Assembly: GCF_017813335.1 (NCBI RefSeq)
Contig: NZ_JAGIYY010000001.1
Span: forward strand, 682,001-746,000
Direction of reading: 5' to 3'
Source: Tianweitania sediminis
GTDB lineage: Bacteria; Pseudomonadota; Alphaproteobacteria; Rhizobiales; Rhizobiaceae
DNA: 64,000 bases
In this document: one piece after another, positions 41,618 to 50,651 of the stretch
How the letters are laid out: every line of letters starts with the position of its first letter
Position numbering within the stretch: the first letter of the stretch is position 1
The notes under the pieces: generated by a model
The model's database searches: none
What the model saw: only the letters and a program-made list of their open reading frames with translations
Told to the model about the DNA's origin: nothing
Position numbers and translations under genes: made by a program

Positions 41618-43327
41618 CTATTCCAGATGGCGTGTGTTCGCGAAGGACAGGCTCGCGAACGAGAAATCCATCGACGTTTCAACATCGATGACGAAGGGGC
41701 GCCCCGTTGCCGCCACCGCTTCTTGGGCTTCGGCCAAGGCTTCAACAAGTCCCACTGCCCCTGTCACCTTGCGGCCGCCGCATCCCATCCCGCGCGCAAT
41801 CGCTGCGTAGTCGAATTCTTCGAAGCTCGTGGCGAAGGGACCGCGGGAATGTTGAGACCACCCGAGTGCATGATTGTTCATCACCACCGCGATGATCGGC
41901 GCCTGCGCTTCAATAGCCGTCATCAAGCCGTTCATGGTCATCGAGAAGCCGCCGTCGCCGGCAAACGCAACAACGGTGGTTTGCGGGTTGAGGAGCTTCT
42001 GCGCCACGGCGGAAGGGATGGCATATCCCATCGGCCCCGCACCCGCTGGCTGGGAGAAACGACCTGTTCCGCGGGCTTGGAAGTAGTGCATCATGAAGAT
42101 GCGGTTTTCCCCCGCGTCGCAGGTGAAGATCGTATCGGGCGGCAGATGCGCTTGAAGCGCCGAAATGATCTCCGGCGCGTGCATGGCACCCGGTTGCGTT
42201 GACTTCGGGTATGCCACGGCGCGAGGAGCCGTCGTGGAAAACCAGTTGCCGCTTTCTCGCTCGTCGGGGACGGCCAGTGCGAGTTGCTGCAAGATTGTGC
42301 CTGCATCTCCGGCGAGAGTGTGATCGACGGGCAGCGTCCAAGACAGGTTGCGGGGTTCGATGTCGATCTGCACGATAACCTGCCTTGACGGGTCCACGAG
42401 TGCAGGATCAGCGCCAACCGTGTCTGAAGCCGACAGCTTTGTTCCCACCGCTAGAACAAGATCGGCTTGCCCAAGGGCGCGGTGTGCTGTTGGATTCCCG
42501 TAGGCGCCGATTGTGCCTGCGGACAAGGGTGACGCCTCGTTGAAGACACCCTTTCCGGCCGGCGATGTGACAACAACAGCGCCCCACGCATTGGCGAAGG
42601 CCTCCAGCGCCTGTTCGGCACCTCCAAGTCGCACCCCGTTACCGGCAATGACCAACGGCCGCTTTGCCTTTGTTAAGGCCTGGAGCGCCTTGTCCATGGG
42701 AGGCACTGCTGGCTCCGCGCGCGCGACAAAGGGCGGGGCTGGGTAGATACGCGGCAAAGCGTCGCCGCCGGCCATTCCTGAAAGCGCGCGCGCTCCGTAG
42801 ATAACCGCAACCGGCCCGGGCTGACCGGTTAATGCATGCTTCAGCGCCAGTTGAGTTGCGATAACGGCAGGGTTGGGCTCATCGGCAGAAAAGACTTCCT
42901 TTGCGACGCCACGGAACGCGGCCCGAGCGTCCCAGCCGCCATATTCGCCGGTGCCCGATTGATAAGGAGCATGCAGCGAGAAGGGCGGTGTATCGGTGAA
43001 ATCCGTCATCAGAAGGAGTGGTGAAGAAGAAAGGCGCGCCTCGATGGTTCCGACCATCCCGTTTCCGAGGATCCAGGGTCCTTGGCCAAGCAGGACACCG
43101 GGCACTCCAGTCATGCGGCCGACGGTCTCTGCCATGATCGCGCCGAGGCTCTCCTCCCGCACGAGCACCGTTTGAATGGCGTCCTGCCGCTTTTCCAAAG
43201 CACCGAAGATCTTTCCCGTGTGGCCGCCGGACAATCCGAAAACGTAGCGAACGCCCGCCGCCACAAGCACATCTACGATGGCATCGGGAGAAGGCACGGG
43301 ATCCGGGTACTGCGGCGAATACGACAT
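41618..43327 (-). CDS. Thiamine-diphosphate-dependent enzyme (acetolactate-synthase-like), copy 1
   Basis: 569 aa from the ATG at 43327, 16 nt after the GntR stop. Three ThDP-enzyme domains: N-terminal Pyr domain with the activating Glu59 (VREESLGAIMAE), a central domain (about 190-325), and the PP domain with GDGGFSMTMNGLMTAIEA...NN, the Mg/ThDP motif. It differs clearly from the second copy. It could be a lyase, a decarboxylase or a C-C hydrolase. The RHEQ-like motif is changed to REES, which argues against a standard acetolactate synthase. Confidence 0.85.
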   Translation of the reverse strand: MSYSPQYPDPVPSPDAIVDVLVAAGVRYVFGLSGGHTGKIFGALEKRQDAIQTVLVREESLGAIMAETVGRMTGVPGVLLGQGPWILGNGMVGTIEARLSSSPLLLMTDFTDTPPFSLHAPYQSGTGEYGGWDARAAFRGVAKEVFSADEPNPAVIATQLALKHALTGQPGPVAVIYGARALSGMAGGDALPRIYPAPPFVARAEPAVPPMDKALQALTKAKRPLVIAGNGVRLGGAEQALEAFANAWGAVVVTSPAGKGVFNEASPLSAGTIGAYGNPTAHRALGQADLVLAVGTKLSASDTVGADPALVDPSRQVIVQIDIEPRNLSWTLPVDHTLAGDAGTILQQLALAVPDERESGNWFSTTAPRAVAYPKSTQPGAMHAPEIISALQAHLPPDTIFTCDAGENRIFMMHYFQARGTGRFSQPAGAGPMGYAIPSAVAQKLLNPQTTVVAFAGDGGFSMTMNGLMTAIEAQAPIIAVVMNNHALGWSQHSRGPFATSFEEFDYAAIARGMGCGGRKVTGAVGLVEALAEAQEAVAATGRPFVIDVETSMDFSFASLSFANTRHLE

Positions 43328-43343
43328 GGGCGTGGCTGTCCGT

Positions 43344-44087
43344 TCAGAGCTTGCGGAGGTTGGCGATGATCTCGTCAGAGCTGCCCGCAATGTCGGCTTG
43401 CATGGCTGCTCGGGCTGCTTCGGGGTCGCGTGCCCGAAATGCTTTCAGCATGAGCACATGGCTGTGCTTTGCTTCGTCTGCCCCGCTTTTCGGCATCTCG
43501 CGGCGTGCGTACAGGGCGTTCAGAAGAGGCCCCATTTGCAGCCATAGCCCTTCGACGATCCTCAGCAGTCTCGGCAAACGCGCTTCCGCACAGACACGCA
43601 GATGAAACTCCTGGTTCCAGATCAGTGCCGACTTAAAATCCAATTCCGCCTTGGATCGGACGAGTTGTTCATGCACCTGTTCCAGATGGAGGATCGCGTC
43701 CCTGTCGATCTTTTTGGCGGCCTCTGCAGCGCTGACCCCCTCAAGGTTGAGGCGGAGGTCACGCAACTCGACGTAGTCTTCGGCTGTGAGCTCGGCCACT
43801 CTGAACGAGCGCCCGGCGATCTGCGTCAGAGCTCCTTCGGCCGCCAGTTGCACAAGCGCCTCGCGCGCGGGCGTCGGACTGATGTTCAACGCCGCAGCGA
43901 GATCCCGGATGTTAAGTTTGGCGCCGGGTGGAAAGCGGCCTGTCATCAAACCGCGACGTAGTTCCTTATAGGCCTCGCTGACAAGGTTCACTCGCGCGAG
44001 ATTGCGCAGACCGTCACCAAATTCTTCTGCGCCTGGATCAAAGTCCGTCTTTGACGCGCTCCAGGCGGCACCTCTTGCACTCGCCAT
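43344..44087 (-). CDS. GntR-family regulator, FCD type
   Basis: 247 aa. Winged HTH at about 35-100 (KLNIRDLAAALNISPTPAREALVQLAAEGAL) and an FCD domain with DLRLNLEGVSAAEAA and WNQEFHLRVCAEA. It is the first gene of the minus-strand operon and divergent from the large plus-strand set, so one regulator sits between both halves of the cluster. A direct repeat in the intergenic region is a candidate binding site. The effector is probably the imported acid. Confidence 0.9.
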   Translation of the reverse strand: MASARGAAWSASKTDFDPGAEEFGDGLRNLARVNLVSEAYKELRRGLMTGRFPPGAKLNIRDLAAALNISPTPAREALVQLAAEGALTQIAGRSFRVAELTAEDYVELRDLRLNLEGVSAAEAAKKIDRDAILHLEQVHEQLVRSKAELDFKSALIWNQEFHLRVCAEARLPRLLRIVEGLWLQMGPLLNALYARREMPKSGADEAKHSHVLMLKAFRARDPEAARAAMQADIAGSSDEIIANLRKL

Positions 44088-44155
44088 CCAAGGCTCCGCT
44101 CTCAGCTTCGACGCGACAGGAATCGCGCAAAGTTCTGCTCGTGTCCAGTTCGTAT

Positions 44156-44185
44156 TTGAAATATCAAATTTCGTATTGAAATATC
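44156..44185. promoter_or_regulatory. Direct repeat TTGAAATATC x2, 20 bp apart, in the divergent GntR promoter region
   Basis: TTGAAATATC occurs at 44156-44165 and 44176-44185, on the same face of the helix. The longer versions CGTATTTGAAATATC and CGTATTGAAATATC extend it. The first copy also forms an inverted repeat TTTGA-AATA-TCAAA. The site lies 41-70 nt before the right-hand ThDP gene and about 70-100 nt before the GntR gene, in an AT-rich island, as expected for an operator. Confidence 0.55.
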
Positions 44186-44225
44186 TCCTTGGCTGTGATT
44201 TTCAGAAGACAGGGAGGAATTCAAG

Positions 44226-45938
44226 ATGGACCAGACGCCTCAGATCGCCGGCCAGGAACCAGTCGCCGTGACCCTCGCCGTCTCGCTGAAGCGGCACGGC
44301 GTTGAAGTTCTTTTTGGCCAAAGTCTGCCAAGCGCGCTTCATCTTGCTGCGCCGGACTTCGGAATGCTGCAGGTCAACTACCGCACCGAGAACTCGGGCG
44401 GTGTGATGGCCGACGGATACGCGCGGATTTCCCGAAAGATCGGAGTCGTGACCGCGCAGAATGGTCCCGCGGCCACGCTCCTCGTTGCGCCCATGGCCGA
44501 GGCCCTGAAAGCTTCAGTGCCCCTCCTGGCAATTGTTCAGGAGGTCAATCGCGATCATACGGACAAGAACGCCTTCCAGGAGTTCGACCACTTTGCCCTG
44601 TTCTCCTCCTGCGCAAAGTGGGTGCGGCGGATCGATGTCCCGTCGCGGGTCGAGGACTATGTCGATATGGCCGTCACTGCAGCGACCACAGGCCGTCCTG
44701 GCCCAGCGGTGCTGCTCTGCCCAGCCGATCTCCTCAACGATCTGCAGCGTCTTGCAGAACCGCGCAGCAGCGAGATGGGTTACTTCCCCTTGGATCGCGT
44801 TTGCCCCGATGCTGAGCGTATTCAGGAGGCGGCTCGGCTTCTGGCTGCTGCCGAGCGGCCCGTCGTCATTGCCGGCGGTGGTGTTCATCTGTCCGGTGCA
44901 ACCGATGAAATCGGCAGACTTCAGGAATTGGCCTGCTTGCCTGTTGGCACAACGAACATGGGCAAAGGCTCCATCGACGAGACGCACGAACTTTCGCTCG
45001 GTGTGCTCGCCAATGCTCTGGGATCAAACTCACCCGCGCGGCACTTGAAAGGCTTTCTGGAAGAAGCCGATGTCGTGCTGCTGATCGGCACGCGAACGAA
45101 CCAGAACGGCACGGACAGCTGGAAGCTCTACCCAAGGGGCGCGACCTTCATCCATCTCGACATCGACGGAATGGAGGTCGGGCGCAATTATGAAGCCGAA
45201 CGGCTCGTCGGCGATGCCAAGCTTGGTTTGCAGGCGCTGATCCGGGCATTGGAAGAAACAGGTTTAGAGTCTCGACGCAGCCGCCGGGCCTCAGTCGTGC
45301 GGGACATTGCCGCCCGCCGTGAGAAGGGTCGCCAAGAGGCGAGCAGCGTCACGGCTTCCTCGTCGCAGCCGCTACGGCCCGAGGCGCTGATGGCCGAGTT
45401 GGATCTTGTTCTGCAGCCTGATGACATCGTCGCCGCGGATGCCAGCTACTCCTCGCTTTGGGTTCTGAACTTCCTGACGGCAAAGAGGGCGGGGCAGCGG
45501 TTCTTGACTCCACGCGGGATCGCCGGGCTGGGCTGGGGGCTACCGCTCGCGCTGGGCGCCAAAGTTGCTGCCATGAACCGCCGGGTTGTCGCAGTAGTGG
45601 GCGACGGTGGCTTCGCGCATACATGGCAGGAGTTGGAAACCGCTCGACGCATGGGGCTGCCTGTCACGGTGATCGTGCTGAACAACGGTATTCTCGGTTT
45701 CCAGAAGCACGCGGAACTCGTGAAGTTTGGTGCGCACACCGTAGCGATCGATTTCGCGCCGGTGGACCATGCGGCCATCGCGCAGGCTACCGGCTGCAAG
45801 GGAGTTCGGATCGAGACCCGCGAAGAATTCGCTCAGGCGCTTCGCGAAGCGCTTTCTTCCGAAACCGCAACCGTGCTGGATGTTATCACTTCGGCGGATG
45901 CATACCCGCCTATCTCGGTCTTCGAAAACAAACTCTGA
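44226..45938 (+). CDS. Thiamine-diphosphate-dependent enzyme (acetolactate-synthase-like), copy 2
   Basis: 570 aa (ribosome site GGGAGGAA). Pyr domain with Glu55 in NYRTENSGGVMADGYAR, a central domain with VIAGGGVHLSGA, and a PP domain with the ThDP motif GDGGFAHTWQELETARRMGLP...NN. It lacks a regulatory-subunit gene beside it and lies in a catabolic context, so biosynthetic acetolactate synthase is unlikely. It heads the long plus-strand operon with a Liv-type importer. Confidence 0.88.
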   Translation: MDQTPQIAGQEPVAVTLAVSLKRHGVEVLFGQSLPSALHLAAPDFGMLQVNYRTENSGGVMADGYARISRKIGVVTAQNGPAATLLVAPMAEALKASVPLLAIVQEVNRDHTDKNAFQEFDHFALFSSCAKWVRRIDVPSRVEDYVDMAVTAATTGRPGPAVLLCPADLLNDLQRLAEPRSSEMGYFPLDRVCPDAERIQEAARLLAAAERPVVIAGGGVHLSGATDEIGRLQELACLPVGTTNMGKGSIDETHELSLGVLANALGSNSPARHLKGFLEEADVVLLIGTRTNQNGTDSWKLYPRGATFIHLDIDGMEVGRNYEAERLVGDAKLGLQALIRALEETGLESRRSRRASVVRDIAARREKGRQEASSVTASSSQPLRPEALMAELDLVLQPDDIVAADASYSSLWVLNFLTAKRAGQRFLTPRGIAGLGWGLPLALGAKVAAMNRRVVAVVGDGGFAHTWQELETARRMGLPVTVIVLNNGILGFQKHAELVKFGAHTVAIDFAPVDHAAIAQATGCKGVRIETREEFAQALREALSSETATVLDVITSADAYPPISVFENKL

Positions 45939-45955
45939 AGGCCGGGAGCGCTCGC

Positions 45956-46840
45956 GTGGAGATCTTGATCCAGCTCGTTCTATCCGGAATTCTGCTCGGC
46001 GGCGTTTATGCCCTTGCAGCTCTGGGTTTGAACCTCATCTTCGGCGTGGCGAAGATCATCAATTTCGCCCATGGCGAGTTTCTGATGCTCGGCATGTACG
46101 CCGGCTTCTGGCTGATGACGCTGACCGGCATCAACCCCTACTATGGCGCGCCGTTGATCGCCGTCGCCTTCTTCATCCTCGGAGCTCTCTTCTACACGGG
46201 GGTAATGCGGTTCACCATCTACAAGCCTGAACTGACTCAGGTGTTCGTCACGCTGGGCTTGTCGATCGCGCTGCAGAACCTCGCCCTGATGTTCTGGCAG
46301 GCCGATTACCGCACCATTCAAACCATGCCTCCGGGGTATGCTTCGCTCATGGTCGGCAACATCAACCTGCCAACCGACCGTGTCATCGCCTTCGGCTTCG
46401 CCGTGGCCATTTTGACCGCGATCATCGTATTCCTGAAAACCACCTTCACAGGACGCGCCATCGAAGCGGTTTCGCAGGACCTCATGTCAGCGCGTCTGAT
46501 GGGGATCTCGCCTCAGAAGATCTTTCTCCTGACCTTCGGGCTTGGCATCGCCATCACAGGTGTAGCAGGCGGCGTTCTCATTCCCTCCTTCTATGCGTTT
46601 CCATCCGTTGGCTCCTTCTTCGTGTTGGTTGCTTTCGTGGTTGTCGTGCTTGGCGGACTTGGGAGCGTAACCGGCACAATCGTCGGAGGCCTCACCCTCG
46701 GCATAATCGAGACGCTCGTTGGCTACTTCACGCCGGACCTGAAGGAAGCAACTCACTTCGTCCTGTTGATCTTGCTTCTTGCCGTCCGGCCGCACGGGCT
46801 GCTGGGCATCAAGGGCGCTGAGAAGGAGACGCTTAAATGA
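45956..46840 (+). CDS. livH: Branched-chain-amino-acid-type ABC permease (LivH)
   Basis: 294 aa from a GTG at 45956 with GGGAG upstream. Sequence before it in the same frame is antisense-like and overlaps the ThDP gene. LivH features: SGILLGGVYALAALGLNLIFGVAKIINFAHGEFLML and the GRAIEAVSQDLMSARLMGI EAA-like loop. About eight membrane helices. LivHM permeases also serve transporters for aromatic acids, amides and other carboxylates. Confidence 0.9.
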   Translation: MEILIQLVLSGILLGGVYALAALGLNLIFGVAKIINFAHGEFLMLGMYAGFWLMTLTGINPYYGAPLIAVAFFILGALFYTGVMRFTIYKPELTQVFVTLGLSIALQNLALMFWQADYRTIQTMPPGYASLMVGNINLPTDRVIAFGFAVAILTAIIVFLKTTFTGRAIEAVSQDLMSARLMGISPQKIFLLTFGLGIAITGVAGGVLIPSFYAFPSVGSFFVLVAFVVVVLGGLGSVTGTIVGGLTLGIIETLVGYFTPDLKEATHFVLLILLLAVRPHGLLGIKGAEKETLK

Positions 46841-47856
46841 GCCGCCTCTCGGGCTATTTCACCTGGAAGCGTGCCGACCTGGCTTGGGCGCTGCTGCTTC
46901 TTGTTTGCACCCTTGGGTTGCCGTTCGCGATTTCAAACGACTACTACGTGAACGTCCTTGTGCTCATGTTTCTCTACGCGGGCATGGCATCGGCTTGGAA
47001 CATCATTGGCGGAATGGCGGGGCAGTTCTCGCTGGGCCACACCGCCTTTGTCGGCGTCGGCGCTTATACGTCGACGCTTCTTTACAACTACGCCGGCGTC
47101 TCACCGTGGATTGGTATGATAGCGGGCGGTTTGATCTCGATGGTCCTCGCCGTGATCATCGCTTTCCCGGCATTTCGGATGCGCGGCGTCTTCTTTGCCA
47201 TGGCAACATTGGCGTTTGGCGAGACGGTGCGCATCCTGCTCATGGCGTCCCGCAAGTACATCGACGTCCCCTACGGTCTTTCGATCAACTATGAGCCCGG
47301 CCTCTCCCGCATGATCTTCGAGGAACGCACCAGCTATGCCTTGCTGACTGGCGGCTTCCTGATTCTGGTGACAATTGCCGCCTTCGTGATCTCACGAAGC
47401 TATATCGGCGCATATCTGCGGGCGATCCGCGATAGCGAGGAAGCGGCGGTCGCCTCGGGCATTGCCATGCGGCGCTACAAGATGATTGCTCTGCTGATCT
47501 CCGCCTTTTTTACGTCGATTGGCGGAACGCTGCTGGCTCAGTACGTCCTTTACATTGAGCCCACATCCGTCTTCAACATGGCCATTTCTGTGGACCTGCC
47601 GCTGATGGCGCTGCTTGGCGGAATCGGAACCATTGCCGGGCCGATCATCGGAACGGCCATCGCGCTCCCGCTCCGGGACATCCTGCTCGAAACCTTCGGG
47701 CAATCCGCACCTGGCTTGCATCTTGTCATTTACGGCATCGCGCTCATCGTGATCGTCATCCTGCTCCCGAACGGGCTGATCGGCGGGGTTCGCTCGCTGC
47801 GTAACCGGTTCACTTCCAAGCCGAAGCCTCAGCCAGTTCCAGAGACAGCGCCATGA
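46837..47856 (+). CDS. livM: Branched-chain-amino-acid-type ABC permease (LivM)
   Basis: 339 aa, ATGA overlap with livH. LivM pattern: MASAWNIIGGMAGQFSLGHTAFVGVGAYTS and the coupling loop LRAIRDSEEAAVASGIAMRRYK. About nine membrane helices. It forms the permease pair with LivH. Confidence 0.9.
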   Translation: MSRLSGYFTWKRADLAWALLLLVCTLGLPFAISNDYYVNVLVLMFLYAGMASAWNIIGGMAGQFSLGHTAFVGVGAYTSTLLYNYAGVSPWIGMIAGGLISMVLAVIIAFPAFRMRGVFFAMATLAFGETVRILLMASRKYIDVPYGLSINYEPGLSRMIFEERTSYALLTGGFLILVTIAAFVISRSYIGAYLRAIRDSEEAAVASGIAMRRYKMIALLISAFFTSIGGTLLAQYVLYIEPTSVFNMAISVDLPLMALLGGIGTIAGPIIGTAIALPLRDILLETFGQSAPGLHLVIYGIALIVIVILLPNGLIGGVRSLRNRFTSKPKPQPVPETAP

Positions 47857-48593
47857 TGCTTCAGGTGTCTTCGCTCACGATGCGCTTCGGCGGCTTGATT
47901 GCCGTAAACGACGTCGACATGACCGTCAGTCAAGGTGAGATCCTCGGGCTGATTGGACCCAATGGAGCCGGGAAAACCACGCTGTTCAACGTTGTCGCCG
48001 GGGTGTTTGCACCCTCCAGCGGCACGGTGACATTTGACGGCACCCGGATCGAAGGCCGTAGTCCCGATGCCACCTGCCACCTGGGCCTGGCGCGCACCTT
48101 CCAAATCCCGCAGGTCTTCCATTCCATGACCGTCGAGGAGTCCATTGCGGTAGGAGCCTTTCTCCGGCACCGCGACATGGCTTCCGCATACAAATATGCG
48201 CGCGCGGTTGGGGCACGGGTGGGCCTTGGGGGGCGTTTGAGCGCACCCACTGACACCTTGACCACTGCCGAACGCAAGCGGCTCGAAGTCGCCCGCGCCC
48301 TCGCGACCGAGCCCAAGATGATCCTGCTCGATGAGGTAATGGCGGGGCTGAACTTCACCGAAGTCAACAGGATGCTGGAACTGGTCTCCCAGCTCCGCTC
48401 GGATGGCATGACTGTTCTTTTTGTGGAGCATAACCTGCATGCGGTCATGAAGATCTGCGACCGCATCGTCGTTCTCGACCATGGCGTCAAAATAGCCGAT
48501 GGCTTGCCGAAGGACGTGATGAACAACCCGGACGTGGTGCGGGCCTACCTTGGCACGGCCGCCAACGGCCAAGAGGAAACTGCCGATGCTTGA
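47853..48593 (+). CDS. livG: Branched-chain-amino-acid-type ABC ATPase (LivG)
   Basis: 246 aa, overlapping livM (ATGATG start). Walker A GPNGAGKT, Walker B MILLDEVMAGLN, H-loop VEHNLHAVMKICDR, C-terminal NPDVVRAYLG as in LivG. The signature segment reads LTTAERKRLEVARAL rather than LSGGQ, a variation common in LivG proteins. Confidence 0.9.
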   Translation: MMLQVSSLTMRFGGLIAVNDVDMTVSQGEILGLIGPNGAGKTTLFNVVAGVFAPSSGTVTFDGTRIEGRSPDATCHLGLARTFQIPQVFHSMTVEESIAVGAFLRHRDMASAYKYARAVGARVGLGGRLSAPTDTLTTAERKRLEVARALATEPKMILLDEVMAGLNFTEVNRMLELVSQLRSDGMTVLFVEHNLHAVMKICDRIVVLDHGVKIADGLPKDVMNNPDVVRAYLGTAANGQEETADA

Positions 48594-49305
48594 GGTCAGC
48601 AACCTTCATGCCGGCTACGGAGACGCAGAAGTCCTATTCGGTGTCGATCTGAAAGTGCAGCCGGGGGAGATCGTTGCCATCGTTGGCTCCAACGGTGCCG
48701 GTAAAACAACGCTGCTCCGCGCAGTGTCAGGAATCCTGAAGCCGACCTCGGGAAGCATCCGCTTCAAGGGCAAGGAAATGGTTGGCAAGCCGACCCATGA
48801 GATGGTGGAACAGGGCCTGATCATGGTGCCTGAAGGGCGCCGTCTTTTTCCACGGATGTCGGTGCGCCGGAACCTGGAGATTGGCGCCTATTCCAAGCGC
48901 GCCAGACCCCATCTGACGGAGCGCCTGGAATATGTCTATGAACTCTTTCCGATTTTGAAGGAAAGAGCTGAGCAGCTTGGCGGTACCCTTTCAGGGGGCC
49001 AACAACAGATGTGCGCAATTGCGCGCGGGTTGGTAGCAACGCCTGAAGTCCTGATGCTCGACGAGGTCTCCCTCGGTTTGGCTCCGGTGATGATCTCGAG
49101 GGTGTACGACGCAATCCGTACCATCCGTGACCTTGGCGTCACGCTGCTGCTGGTCGAACAAAATGTCAATCAGGCCCTGTCGATCGCCGATCGAGCCTAC
49201 GTCATCCAGCAGGGCCAGATCGCGTTGTCCGGGACGGGCGCGGAGTTGCAGGGTAATGAGGAGGTGCGTCGCATCTACCTTGGACTGAGTTCAACGGAGG
49301 AGTAA
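48586..49305 (+). CDS. livF: Branched-chain-amino-acid-type ABC ATPase (LivF)
   Basis: 239 aa from the ATG at 48586, overlapping the livG stop by 8 nt. LivF hallmarks: VSNLHAGYGDAEVLFGVDL, Walker A GSNGAGKT, VPEGRRLFPRMSVRRNLEIGA, signature LSGGQQQM, and VLMLDEVSLGLAP. With LivG it powers the LivHM permease. Confidence 0.92.
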   Translation: MLEVSNLHAGYGDAEVLFGVDLKVQPGEIVAIVGSNGAGKTTLLRAVSGILKPTSGSIRFKGKEMVGKPTHEMVEQGLIMVPEGRRLFPRMSVRRNLEIGAYSKRARPHLTERLEYVYELFPILKERAEQLGGTLSGGQQQMCAIARGLVATPEVLMLDEVSLGLAPVMISRVYDAIRTIRDLGVTLLLVEQNVNQALSIADRAYVIQQGQIALSGTGAELQGNEEVRRIYLGLSSTEE

Positions 49306-49309
49306 TGCA

Positions 49310-50587
49310 ATGACCATCGACAGACGAACTTTCGGAAAACTGGTCGCCGCCACAGCAGGCGCATCCGCAATCTCCATGCCCTTTGTTCGCACGGCAAGTG
49401 CGGATGAAGTCGCCAAGCTTGGCGTTCTTTTGCCGCTGTCCGGCCCCCTCGCGTCGCTCGGCAACGATGTGATGCGCGGGTTCGAACTTGCGAAGAACCT
49501 GGTGAACGAAGAAGGCGGCGTATTTGGAAAGCCGGCGGAACTGGTTGTGGTCGACGTCCCGTCCTCTACCGAGGCGACGTCTCAGGCGACGCGCTTGATC
49601 ACTTCGGAACGCGTGAAGGTGATCATGGGCTCTTACGCCTCCTCGATCTCTTTTGCCGCTAGTCAGGTCGCCGAGCGGAATAAGGTCATCTACTTCGAAC
49701 AGGGTGCCGTTGCCAACGACATCACCTCACGCGGCTTCAAACATCTGTTTCGGTTCATCTATCCAGCCTCGGAGCTGGGCGGCGGCGCGGCCAAGTTCAT
49801 GCTGGAGACCGTTGCACCGCAACTCGGCATCGAGAACAGCGCGCTGAAGGTTGCACTTCTCTACGAAGACAGCTCCTACGGCACGGCAGTGGGCGAAAGC
49901 GCTCGTGCGGTGCTAGCTGAAGCAGGCGTGAACGTGGTGGATGCCACGTCCTACAGCTACAAGACCACCGATCTCTCTTCGATGGTGCAGCGGTACAAGC
50001 AGTTGCAGCCCGATGTGCTGATCGTTTGCCAGTACACGCCTGATGGCATCCTGTTTTGGCGCCAAGCTCGCGAAGCAGGGCTTGCCGTCAAGGCGATGAT
50101 AGGCAACGGCGGCGCGCACAACGTCAACGAGTTCGCCGAAGCTCTTGGGGATGACGTCAACGGCATCTTCAACGCAGGCACCTCGGTGTACATCGACAAG
50201 GACGGCCTTGTTCCTGAAACCGCTGCTTTGTTTGAACGCTTTCACACGGAGCACGAGAAACGCTACGATGGCCGTAAGCCGTCCGCGCACACCGGCATGG
50301 GCTTCAACGCCATGTGGACGGTGCTCAAGGACATCCTTCCGGCAGCTGGTTCCATGGACACACAGGCGATCCGCGACGCTGCGCTCGCCCTGGACAAGCC
50401 TGTTGGCTCCACCATTGTCGGCTGGGGCGTGAAGTTCGACCCTGAGACCCAGAACAACACGCGCGCTTTCCCGACCTACGATCAGTGGCAAGGCAAGACC
50501 ATCAAAACTGTGGCACCTGAACGGTTCGCGATTGCAGAAGTGAAGGCCATTCCTTTGCCGACGTGGGGCAAGCGCGGCGACATTTGA
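49310..50587 (+). CDS. Liv-type ABC periplasmic substrate-binding protein
   Basis: 425 aa, type I periplasmic-binding fold. The N-terminus TIDRRTFGKLVAATAGASAIS carries a twin-arginine-like signal (RR-T-F) with cleavage after about residue 31. The mature part has LGVLLPLSGPLASLGNDVMRGFELA and later KVALLYEDSSYGTAVGE. At over 390 mature residues it is longer than LivK and similar to binding proteins for aromatic or amide substrates. It starts 4 nt after livF and is followed by a strong hairpin. Confidence 0.9.
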   Translation: MTIDRRTFGKLVAATAGASAISMPFVRTASADEVAKLGVLLPLSGPLASLGNDVMRGFELAKNLVNEEGGVFGKPAELVVVDVPSSTEATSQATRLITSERVKVIMGSYASSISFAASQVAERNKVIYFEQGAVANDITSRGFKHLFRFIYPASELGGGAAKFMLETVAPQLGIENSALKVALLYEDSSYGTAVGESARAVLAEAGVNVVDATSYSYKTTDLSSMVQRYKQLQPDVLIVCQYTPDGILFWRQAREAGLAVKAMIGNGGAHNVNEFAEALGDDVNGIFNAGTSVYIDKDGLVPETAALFERFHTEHEKRYDGRKPSAHTGMGFNAMWTVLKDILPAAGSMDTQAIRDAALALDKPVGSTIVGWGVKFDPETQNNTRAFPTYDQWQGKTIKTVAPERFAIAEVKAIPLPTWGKRGDI

Positions 50588-50600
50588 CGGCTTGAACATC

Positions 50601-50624
50601 TGACCGGGGGTGATCCCCCGGTCA
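50601..50624 (+). promoter_or_regulatory. Strong intercistronic hairpin after the binding-protein gene
   Basis: A perfect 10-bp stem TGACCGGGGG / CCCCCGGTCA with loop TGAT, 13 nt after the binding-protein stop. No T-run follows, so it more likely stabilises the upstream mRNA or attenuates the downstream dehydrogenase genes than terminates fully. Confidence 0.65.
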
Positions 50625-50651
50625 TCACCTCGCAACTTGCCAGGAACAGGT

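Noticed and set aside
44226-45938. Calling ThDP enzyme 2 biosynthetic acetolactate synthase (ilvB)
   Set aside because: There is no regulatory subunit or ilvC nearby, and the operon is catabolic with importers and dehydrogenases.
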